Assembly (NCBI GenBank): GCA_964017155.1
Contig: OZ024857.1
Coordinates: 17,965,935-18,029,934 of the forward strand
DNA from: Oasisia sp. SBJ-2009
Taxonomy: Eukaryota; Annelida; Polychaeta; Sabellida; Siboglinidae
Reading direction: 5' to 3'
DNA length: 64,000 bases
Part shown: piece by piece, positions 36,288 to 47,900 of the stretch
How positions within the stretch are numbered: the stretch's first letter is position 1
Layout of the letters: the number at the start of each line of letters is the position of its first letter
Translations under genes and position numbers: made by a program
Notes under the pieces: model-generated
The model's database searches: none
The model's input: the letters and a program-made list of their open reading frames with translations, nothing else
Told to the model about the DNA's origin: nothing

Positions 36288-36600
36288 CTTGCGACGGGCA
36301 CACTGGCGGTTTTAGACTCAGAGTGACGCCACCTAGTGGAGTCGACCGTTGCCAAAAACGGTGGTGCCGCTGTGGTGGTCCCAGTTTCGACTCAGTCCAG
36401 GATTCGACTAAACGCATATCGCACATGCGCGCGCATGCGCAGTGACCGCTTTTAGCTGTTTTTACGCGCTGTGACGTAGTGGCAACGGCATACGTCATGC
36501 CCGGGCCGAGATTCGACTAAACGGACATTGCGCATGCGCAATGTACGTCATAGATTCGGCTAAATAGACATTGCGCATGCGCAATGTACGTCAGAGCCCG
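36288..36600. repeat. GCGCATGCGC word repeats
   Basis: 36420-36600 contains CGCATGCGC palindromes and two tandem modules ATTCGRCTAAAYRGACATTG + CGCATGCGCAATGTACGTCA. Just before, GTCCCAGTTTCGACTCAGTC followed by CAGGATTCGAC is shared with 40167-40255. Likely another small palindromic repetitive element; limits unclear. Confidence 0.6.
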
Positions 36601-38654
36601 TTATGACGCAAGCTTGTTGCAACATTTCCCAAAGGGCAGAGGCTATTCACACAGATGCTCAGCGCATACTGGTATAACTAATATTCGCTCTACCTAGGCA
36701 AAACCACTTTATTGGTACTACACAAAATAGAACAATCTTTCACAGTATATCAGTGTGCTATGTCTGTAATTCCATGATTGTTGTTCATAAAAAATATTTT
36801 AAAACATTCTTTGGAGTGATGTACTTACTACTTTGGAGTGATGTACTTACTACTGCAATATATGCTTGCTCTCTAAAACCGTGTATCTTGTTTATACTGT
36901 GTAACCAGGAAAAGTCATGTGACATGTGTATGAGTAATGAGGATTTCATCCTAGGTAGTTGTCTAACAAGTATGAGTACTTTTGAAAGTAGTCATATTTG
37001 TGATTGATGTGAGGATATTGTAAAAATAAAACATAACACTTTTGGACTCAAGCTCATAATATAAGATTGTTTTTATTTTTATTTGTATACCTACTTGATG
37101 AAAATGTTATTGTCGGAACATACTTTCCAGTTTACTTATTCCATAACGACAATAATAGTTTGTTCTCGGTTAAACACGAATACTAATAGTACTAACAAGT
37201 ACTTCAGCCCTTGTTAGGCTGAACACAATCAGACACTGTATTAGTAAATACTTTATTAACTAAAGTAAAATATCATGCACATATTCATAATTTTGTCTTC
37301 TTTTCTGTATGTATGTTTCACTTATTAAAAACAGAAATCTGTTATTGATAATTGTGTTGTGAAATAGTAAAAAATGAGTGTACTGATGCTTTATTGGCTT
37401 TAATAATAAAGGCATGAAAATGCTAGGTTGCGAATTTTCTTATTTTTAACAACTTGTTGTTTAATTGTCTGATGGACTTCCTGCAGAGAACATAATCATT
37501 ATGTAGTTGTTAACTTGTTTTTTGTTATATCTTCTACCTGTTGTATGTCACCAGTACTGTTTCATCACCAACCTGGACAAAGGGAGCGAAGAGAGAAGTA
37601 GGCATGCATTCACAAAATAAAGTAGTTTTACAAAGACAATTAACTTGTAATGTGGATCAATCAATTGAATTATATATTTGCATTGTAATTAAGAGTAAGT
37701 ACTAACGTCTCGGTTTCACTTGTTGGCTCAATTCCAACTTGTATGCCTTTGTGCAAAATATGGGTTTATTGACCGACACATTGCATTCCCCTTGTAATTA
37801 TGCTGATATTCATGTGAAAGTTGTATTAAATCAGTAAAACCTGTAGCCAAATTCCGCCATTAGTTAAAGCCACGCCTTCATAACCACCATAGATCCCTGT
37901 CGTATATATAAATCTGTTGATAAATTAAATGGTTTTTATCGATTTTTATATTGACCAGCATAATTTCTAAGGATTTAGGCACAATAGAAGTTATATATTA
38001 TTTACTAGTATTAATATCAGCATTTAATGGGACACTCAACAGAGGGTTTTCGTCCTCGATGGTGGAATCTGTTATACTAACATATTACAAGAACCTCTTG
38101 TGCATGGCAGCATCTGTATATGTTTTGTCATAATGCTTGCATGGGCATTGATTGGTGGGGGATGAGGGTGACCCCCCACTTTTTAGCTTTAGTGGGACAG
38201 CATAGGAAATGTCCCCTTCACCTCTTCATTCCAGAAAAAACTGTCTCCCTCTCACCTATCTCATAAGCCCCTACATAGATCTAGTAGCTAAAAATAATAA
38301 ACTCACAATATGAAATTCCCACTACCCAGAGGAAACATCGACTAGATCAATTGCTTGGTTGAAAACATAATGCAACTTGATATACTTCAGTATATTAATA
38401 GGATGCTTATCACGTGTGGCTAAAGCAGTGGATTCCTGCACATTGTGTAACTTAGTGCTATTTGAGTGATGTAAAATGTCTTTGTCAAGAGACAGGATTG
38501 GGAAGTCCTTGACAGGCACCCCTGTAGCCTCTGCACTTTGTCACTCTATGCATCAGGCAACCATAGGTCCTCAGTCTACATTTTCTGCGATTGAGGGCAG
38601 ACCATGATCCTAGAGGCTCCCCTCTGCTACTCGAATGTTATTTACAATTATAAA
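36601..38654. other. Unassigned sequence
   Basis: AT-rich, no recognised gene. A 22-bp phrase TTTGGAGTGATGTACTTACT+AC is tandemly doubled at about 36810-36853. No transposon ends were identified. Confidence 0.4.
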
Positions 38655-38871
38655 ATAGTGTTGATCATTCAATTTGTTTCACAGTCACAATATTCAAATA
38701 CACATAGCCAACATGACTATTTTAAATAACATACAATATAGTCATGTAGTCAACATAAGCATACAATTAACACCTTTGTTTATTTTATGATTAGTAACAG
38801 ACCAACAATAAATGATTATATATATTATTTTACTAAAAACAATGTGATATGCATTCAGCTGATGCTTATAA

Positions 38872-38951
<80 letters not shown>

Positions 38952-39115
38952 ATATACATACACAACATCTGAATGCATAATAACATTTTTTTTGTAATAT
39001 AACATATATATATAATATATTTTAGTAATATTATATATGTTATATTACTAAAAACAATGTTATGCATTCAGTTGTTGTGTATGTATATATACATGTATGT
39101 ATGTATGTATGTATG

Positions 39116-39163
<48 letters not shown>

Positions 39164-39375
39164 CATCATCTGAATGCATATCACATTGTTTTTAGTAAAA
39201 TAATATATATAATTATTTATTGTTGGTCTGTTACTAATTATAAAATAAACAAAGGTGTTTATTGTATGCTTATGTTGACTACATGACTATATTGTATGTT
39301 ATTAAAAATAGCTATGCTGGCTACGTGTATTTGAATATTGTGACTGTGAAACAAATTGAATGATCAACACAATTA
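38655..39375. repeat. 720-bp nested fold-back
   Basis: Arms 38655-38875 and 39160-39375 are reverse complements of about 215 bp (for example CAATTTGTTTCACAGTCACA on the left). Inside are (TA)n tracts and a second, smaller palindrome around 39015 (CTGAATGCATAATAACAT / ATGTTATGCATTCAG). No coding. Confidence 0.85.
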
Positions 39376-39790
<415 letters not shown>

Positions 39791-39791
<1 letters not shown>

Positions 39792-40537
39792 GAGTTTGCT
39801 TGGTTACCGGATGGCCCCTGCAATGTTAAATCCTGGCTACGCCACTGGACTGAAGGTACGTTTTACAAGATTTACACCAGGCGTTTACATGCATTTGTTC
39901 GTGGGGAGGTAGCAATTAGCCATCTCACAATAAAACGAAGCAGGACACCGCGGCTGTGCATATAGACAGCGCCACGCGCAGCCTACTGCTGTAGCCTCGA
40001 TACTAATTATAACCTCGACTAACGAAAACAACGCTCTAAATAACACAACACGTTCGAGTGAGTGAAAATGATCACATAAGTTAATCTATTTTTATTAAAG
40101 ATGTGTGTGATAACAATATTATATCAATACTTGACGTATTACTAACGGAAACTACGTTAGTAACAAAGGTCGAATCCTGGACCGGGTCGAAACTGGGACC
40201 GCTACCGTCGCGGTCCCAGTTTCGGTCGAATCCTGGACTGGTCGAAACGTGGACCACCACATCGCCTTGCGAATGAAAGCAATATCTTTGTCGGAACGGC
40301 GTTCAACATAGCGAAAGTCGAAAGTTTGATGAAACATCGAAAACGCGATTTGAGGGACGAAAATCAAAAATCGACGATTTTGCGTATTCTAGGCTTGCTC
40401 TGGGCTTTCCAAAATGGTATAGCACATGTCTGTAGCTATTCCCAATCGCTGGATCAATTCGTATCACCTTAGGCTTAGTGTTTAGGAAACTCTTAGCCAT
40501 TCATATTAGGAAGGGTACTACCGTACCCTTCCTGACT
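39791..40537. other. Unassigned; small GTCCCAGTTTCG inverted repeat
   Basis: 40167-40255 carries GTCGAATCCTGGACCGGGTC then GAAACTGGGACC and its inverted partner, flanking CGCTACCGTCGCG; a relative is at 36378-36411. 40502-40529 is a hairpin AGGAAGGGTA-CTACCG-TACCCTTCCT. No gene recognised. Confidence 0.5.
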
Positions 40538-40915
40538 TGTTCATATGTAGAAAAATGATATAAAATAAGCAGTTTGCAAAAACAAAAAAGCCATGTAGAC
40601 CAAACACCATACATAACTAAAAAGAGCATGATAATTTAACTTGATTAAAAAATTCCAATTAATTTATCAAATAGTAATCTTAAATTGACGTTCTAGCGTA
40701 CACAAATAGACAGGTCGCCAGACAGCTAAGAAAAAGTCAATATAAGTATGTTTGTTTCTTATTTTGTCAACTTAACTCTTGAATTAAGTTAATGTGTTTA
40801 TATATGGGCGTTAATCGATGCGGGACGCGGAGGACACTTTTAAAACCGGATCGACACCATTACGTTTATGCATGTGTAGCCACAAGATCTGCTGTGCTAA
40901 ATGGCATCCATCATC
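40538..40915 (+). repeat. Unclassified ~380-bp dispersed repeat, copy 2
   Basis: Counterpart of 25314-25705, same orientation; differs by scattered substitutions and a deletion near 40880. Confidence 0.8.
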
Positions 40916-41562
40916 GTACAGCAAGTTGTGTTTCCAACTGACTTCATATCAGTTGGCTGTGCTCAATTGTGTCCAAATAAGCAAGATTGTATGGCTGTCT
41001 GGCTGATTGGACAAGTGTGTATTTACTGCCAGTCAATTTGCACCCATTGGGCCATGCTGTGCATTGTGACTCTACTTATACGTACCTCTGTTGTATACAA
41101 TACTACTCGTACTTTTGGGGGAAATGTGTGTGAGAATAATGGTATTGTAATTAGTCTTGGTTGTCATCGATATTAGCAGTATAGAATATTGCTATTAATA
41201 TTAGTCCATGGCCTAGGGTGGGACAACATGACCTTTATAACGAGGTAACTATAACAGCACATTCGGCCACGTTTATTTCAAAGCATTATGGGTGTTGTAT
41301 TATTTGTATACTAACTTACTGTCTAGTTACTGCAATTTGACCACTACAATGCAGTTTACGTACTGTCCCTGTTGCTGTCTCAGCAGACTAGTTGAATGAT
41401 GCTTCTTAAGTGTGTCAAGTTTTAACTAGTAGAGAAGTGATCGATAATCATGTTGTTTCGCTCATTTCTAGTGATGTGTGTCATCAAACTAAGAGGGGTG
41501 AAGATATGACGTAGATGTATGGTATTGAAGACAGTGCTGTTACATTTGTGTTCGTATTGCAG
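40916..41562 (+). other. Upstream region of tetraspanin copy 2
   Basis: No recognised repeat or gene. It probably contains upstream noncoding exon(s) or promoter elements for the tetraspanin; no convincing TATA box was seen. Confidence 0.35.
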
Positions 41563-41624
41563 GAACGTCAGCTGATTGTTGGGGAAAGATTTCAGTGACT
41601 CGGCTTTGAAGACATTTCACGTTT
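41563..41624 (+). other. Possible noncoding 5' exon of tetraspanin copy 2
   Basis: Flanked by ATTGCAG and GTAAGT. The next acceptor (CTTGCTTTTCTGCAG, ending 41840) lies 24 bases before the ATG at 41865. Splicing is inferred only from these signals. Confidence 0.35.
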
Positions 41625-41864
41625 GTAAGTATCAAGAAAGTGAACTAGTGACATAATTAAATGTAGTGTTTGTAAATAGGTTCATAGAATAACATTTCTG
41701 TTTTGCCATTCATATTTATTCAGCTTAATAGTGCACAATATTATGATGTAATGTTTAGTAAGTTTTTTTAGGGGGTGATACATCTGCACTGTGCTGTGTC
41801 ATTAACTCTGCATTTCTCAGGATATCTTGCTTTTCTGCAGTGTTGCCAACAACGACTGATCACA

Positions 41865-41930
41865 ATGGCGGTGTCATGTGGAGCAAGTCTTGCGAAGTTC
41901 ATTCTTTTCGTATTCAACTTCTTCTTTTTC
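41865..41930 (+). CDS. Tetraspanin copy 2, exon 1
   Basis: 22 codons from ATG (MAVSCGASLAKFILFVFNFF+FF) to donor GTGAGT. Short cytosolic N-terminus with a Cys that could be palmitoylated, then the first half of TM1. Confidence 0.85.
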
Positions 41931-44900
41931 GTGAGTATGAACTGCAGCTTTATCAGTTTTGTAAAGATCCACAGTTTGTACCCACATGCACATGTGTACA
42001 CTGATATGATACTGCTGCAGGGATGTAATACTGTTTTAGAAAATAAATTCATCAGAGACGCATACACACGCGCGCATGCGCGCAAACTCACATACATGCG
42101 CATGCACATATGCACACCACCCCATGCACCCCAATGCATGTATGCATACACATAATATATTTCAGCATTATTTCACTCCTGATCACTATTTGGCTGATGT
42201 TTTCATAACAAGGACTAATATGTAGAAAAGCTGCAGTTCCGTCGACATTAATAATGCAGATTCTCATTTTGAAAAACTCTGTCGTCATATATGGCAATGA
42301 CTCTGCCACGTCAATACCACTTTCACCAAACTACCACCATTTTGCAACATCATGGTGTCGGCTTCACTACGTCAATGCCACTTTCACCTAACTGCCTGCC
42401 ACCTTGTGGCCACATAACTATGCCATGTCAATGCCACTTTCACATAACTGCCACATTTTTGCAACATGGTAACCATGTGATGTGCTAGCAGGGTTGTATA
42501 CCCCAAAGGCTGTGGGGAATTAGCCAAAGGGAAATGTCGTACCGCTCCTTCGAGATTATTCTTAGGCAACGGCAGACTAAATTAAGGGGGATTCACTTTG
42601 ATATAAGTAAATATAAATAAACTCTCATGTATAAAGTCTGATAGGCACAAACTTTATTTTTTATACTACAAAATACATGTCACAAACTAACTGCCCAAGT
42701 GTAACAAAACTACAGATACAAATTAAGCCCCAAGTGGCTCCATCACACTCTCAGCCTGAAACAACTAGATTCAGCTTATAAATTCAACACTATACCCTGA
42801 CCATGCCAGTCCACCCCAGCTATGACACAGAAGCAGCTCAGCTTCACCTCCCAGCCCTTGCTGGAGGAACACCCTCCAGCCGCATACCCAGCACCCTGTG
42901 TGCATAATGTACATAATAAAACTGTTAAACGAAATCGGCATCTTGAAACAAACACATAATTAAGACGACCCCAACATTTGCGATATACTGCTGTCAAATA
43001 CAAAGATATGCACTAAATATCAATGGCTGAATAATATCAGAGCACATTATTACAGTTCCACAGTCATATGCACTGAAGTCAGTGAAGTGTGCAAATAATT
43101 GTCTCTGTAAAGAGGAGAATAAGATATATAAACATGTACACTGTAGAGTTCTTTTGTTTCCTAGAAATTGAAGGACATTCATCGTTATACAGGTGGTGAT
43201 GCAGCATAGAGAGAATGTGTCATTTGGCCATAGATAATTCTAATAATAAGTCAGCACTACTGAGGAATACCTTCGGGAATATCTACATAAGTCATAGGTA
43301 AGAGACCAGTAAATTCTCAAACCGTAGAAATCTACACCATAGTCATGCATGTAAAATATACGCCTGTACAATATTCAGTTGTCAGAAACAAATCAACATA
43401 ACAAAACAGCAGCGATAGACACGTATCCTGTGCCAAAGGATAAAACGGAAATGAGGCGGTTTATGGGTATGAGTAATTTCTACCGGCGATTCATACACAA
43501 TTATAGTAAACTGGCATGTCCATTGAACCACTTGCTAAAGAATGACACCAAATGGGAATGGTCGTCCGACTGTGAAAAGGCATTTCTAGAGATCAAGCAA
43601 CAGTTGGTCAGTGCGCCTATCCTTGCGTATCCAGACACTAGTCAGGAATTTATTCTGCCCACTGATGCATCAGGACAGGCAGTAGGGTATATCCTTAGTC
43701 AGAAAGATCAAGCAGTGTAAAGCGTGCCAACATGCGAAGCGTAATTACAATGGACACCCTGCTCCACTACACCCACTGCCTGTAGCTGCAGTATTCCAAC
43801 GTTGGCACATGGACTTCTTGGGACCACTAAAGAAGGCGGAAGGAGGAGAGCAATATATACTTTTGGTAGTAGACAGCTTTTCACGGTGGTGTGAGGCATT
43901 CGCCCTCAAAGATCAGACAGCAACAACAGTAGCTAGAGTTCTCTACGAGCAGATATTTACTCGATATGGGGCCCCAAGAGAATTAATTTCCGACAGGGGA
44001 ACACAGTTTATGTCCAAACTGGTGGCCGAATTATGTAATGTGTTTGCAGTGAAACGACACTGCACTAGTGCCTATCACCCGCAAACAAATGCTAGCTGTG
44101 AGAGAATGAACAGCACCATTGATCAAGCTCTCAGAGCATATGTCAAAGATGACCAGTCAGACTGGCCATCTATGTTACCAGGTATCTTGATGGCATATCG
44201 TATGACACCAGCTATGCGCTCGACAAACTTTTCGCCATACTTTCTGGTCTTTGGGCATGACATGTTAACACCACTTGATACCGAGATAATGCCCCCGTGC
44301 TTGTATCAATTTAACAAATTTGGAAGATAAAAACCGCGGATTCTCCACCATTTGTCGTACCGCTCCTTCGAGATTATTCTTAGGCAACGGCAGAGTAAGT
44401 TAAGGGGGATTAACTTTGATCTAAGTAAATATAAATAAACTCTCTTGTATAAAGTCTGATAGGCACAAACTTAATTTTTACACTACAAAATATATGTCAC
44501 AAACAAGTGTAACAAAACTACAGATACAAATTAAGCCCCAAGTGGCTCCATCACACTCTCAGCCTGAAACAACTAGATTCAGCTTATAAATTCAACACTA
44601 TACCCTGACCATGCCAGTCCACCCCAGCTATGACACAGAAGCAGCTCAGCCTCACCTCCCAGCCCTTGCTGGAGGAAACCCCTCCAGCCGCACACCCAGC
44701 ACCCTGTGTGCGCCTGACAACTCTCTTGGTCTGCTCTTCTGTGTTTCTGGAGCCTGGCTTTTATACTAATTGGAATCCTTTGTTTCATTCAGCATGACAC
44801 ACTGGAATGGTCACCATCAGGAAACCCCTGTGGTTCGGAGACAGGAACCTACTGGGATGGTCCTACCACCAGCAGGAAACCCCTCCTTTGTGGTTAGCCC

Positions 44901-47900
44901 TGTTTGTGTTACTCATGGGAAACCCATGTGGCAGCCTTACGATAGAAACATCTTCATGGTGGACAACGGCTTCAATACAAAGATGTAGTCAAATGACACC
45001 TAAAGGCTACACACATTGCCTTAGACACATGGGCGGCTCTTACACAAGATCGACAACAGTGGAGGCAGGCCATTCACAAAGGAAAGAGTCATAATGAAGA
45101 AAAGATATCACAAAAATACCAACATTATCACAATCTCCACCATGGCTTTCCTGGTGCTTCTGCCCCTATCATCTTCTGCATCAACTGCAGAAGAAGCTTT
45201 TCAGCTCAGATTTGACTAATATCTCGCCGACGAGCAAAGCACATGGACAATGCCCTAAACTGATGTCATCATCGGGCACGATGGACAGCAGATAGAGAAA
45301 TATCGCAGTATCCAATCTTCAGGAGTGTTCAAACCGCTTTACACTTTACTCCCTGGCAGACCTGTTCAATCAAACACCATCTAACCTTCTCTGGGAAGAC
45401 CCCATACAACAATTAATTTGCGAATATTATTCATACACGTCTATAGCCAGGTACTCATTTATACAGCTGAGTAAACTGGAGCAATGTAGAGTGAAAAAAC
45501 TTGCCAGGGGTTTTACGACAGCACAGGATTCTTGGTTGAGAGTCCAATGCCCTACCCCTGAGCCACTGCGATACTACATTTTAACTTAGCACCTCATATG
45601 TTTTAAATATATTGTGACAAATTATTGATCATATAATATTATCTTTTACAGCTGTGTGGCGCTGCACTGTTAGGCGTTGGAATCTGGTTGCTTGTTAGTA
45701 AAACCAGCCAACACCTGGTGGATGTTGTCAGTGTGGCCAGTACTAACACAGACCAGATGAGAATGGTGGCATACATACTCATTGGCGTTGGAGTGTTCAT
45801 TTTCATTGTTGGCTTCTTCGGTTGCTGTGGTGCCATTAGGGAAAGCATGTGTATGCTCGGAATGGTAAGTAAAGCTAGACTATGAATGGAACACCATAAC
45901 TTGGGACTGGGCCAAGTTGACCGGAATAGCAAAGTGACCTGACTAGCAAAGTGACTGAAGTAACACAACTAATTTCAATTAATTGACTTTACCATCATAA
46001 AAATAGTTCTGGACTGATTCAGGGTGACCATGATTTTGTATGGGTCTACATTCTAATATGGAATTTGGACCCCCTTATAGAATTTGGACACCAATTTCTA
46101 AAAGCTGAAAAAATTGTAAATTAACATACTGCAATTGGCATATTGTAAATAGAATATCACAGCTATCACTGATAACAGTTTTGTCAATTTTGCCATTAAG
46201 ATGCCCGCCCTGAATGTAGGATGGATTGATAAATAAAACTAAGAGTTATAATCCGTTTGTTCATTCGTCCGTCCGTCCGTCCGTCCGTCCGTCCGTCCGT
46301 CCGTCCGTCCGTCCGTCCGTCCGTCCGTCCGTCCGTCCGTCCGTCCGTCCGTCCGTCCGTCCGTCCGTCCGTCCGTCCGTCCGTCCGTCCGTCCGTCCGT
46401 CCGTCCGTCCGTCCGTCCGTCCGTCCGTCCGTCCGTCCGTCCGTCCGTCCGTCCGTCCGTCCGTCCGTCCGTCCGTCCGTCCGTCCGTCCGTCCGTCCGT
46501 CCGTCCGTCCGTCCGTCCGTCCGTCCGTCCGTCCGTCCGTCCGTCCGTCCGTCCGTCCGTCCGTCCGTCCGTCCGTCCGTCCGTCCGTCCGTCCGTCCGT
46601 CCGTCCGTCCGTCCGTCCGTCCGTTCGTTCAGTCTCATCTCAACAAAATACACCACCATGCACTGTTTTCAGGTTAATTACAAAACAATACTTGACGTAC
46701 ATATTAATTGATAGTAAATAATAACACTGTACCTTGTTATTTTGCATATTGTCAATGAAAAAAAATGTCATCTAAATACGTGTTTGCTAATATGCAGGTC
46801 GATATTCTGTAATAGAATATGGCAGGTCCATAGTCTATAGGGAATATAGACCTGGGTCCATTTTCCATGGGATCCATGTTGTATATGACACCAGGCCGCA
46901 TTATATCTTATTAAACTCAGATCCCTCATTACGGCATAGGTTTAAGGCTGATTAATCTCGCAACATTAAAAGGAGGCTGAAATGTTTGAACACTATTGCC
47001 CAAACATAACAATACAGCATTTAGAAGATGTTTGGCCTTAATTTGATGAGCACGGAACCTTGGTATATTTTTAATAATAAATGTATAGTTTTGATTGTTT
47101 TATTCACTTCATTAATATACCTTTCTGCACAAAGCTTAGTATATACTGCCCTATTGTATAGGTTTGCATATATAGATCAACAAATCATTCATGTGTATTA
47201 AAAATGTTAAAGGCTAAATTAAATTACAACGATTTATAACCAATGAAAACATTTTAAATGGCATGGTATGGAGTGGGGAATTCCTGTGAGTGATATGTCA
47301 TTTCGGAATTTCTTAACTGATTACCATGTTGGTACATTTCAAATCCTGATTCATTTTGCTGAAGTGATTGTACGTCACATAACTCTGTTTATTTCATCTT
47401 TAGGAAACAATGAGTGTTTTGTCAATGGAGTGGATCATTGCAAATTTGGGCATCGTTATGTTTCATTGGTTATAAAACATTGTTATTTAATTTTAACTTT
47501 TTGTTACCTCGAGCATGCATACAAATAATATGTTGATCTATATAATAACATATACTGATATACAATAGGGCACCATATAATTGTTTTCAAGCAGAAATGT
47601 CTATTAATGAAGTAAGTAATAAAAAATTACATTAACTAGATAGCTCAGACCAAATACAGCATGAATATCAGGCCAGCGTTCAATGCCAATGTCCATGTTT
47701 GAAAAATTTAGTAAAAATACACTTTGGCTCCATGCTCATCAAACTGTGGTTACATAGCCTGTAAATGGTATGTTTGGGCAATGTTTGGTTTCAGCCCCAC
47801 TCCCCGACACCCATACCCCTGTCCCCCAGTACGCTGCAAATGCTGGGAGATTTGTTTACATCTAATTATGGCAGTAATACATCATTACATCATTACATTA

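Noticed and set aside
41768..42155. 126-127 aa frames on both strands over tetraspanin exon 1
   Set aside because: The plus-strand frame merely runs through the donor GTGAGT into intron 1; the minus-strand frame is its shadow.
46226..46721. 132-161 aa frames of PSVR and DGRT repeats
   Set aside because: Translation of the (CCGT)n array; open on both strands by periodicity.
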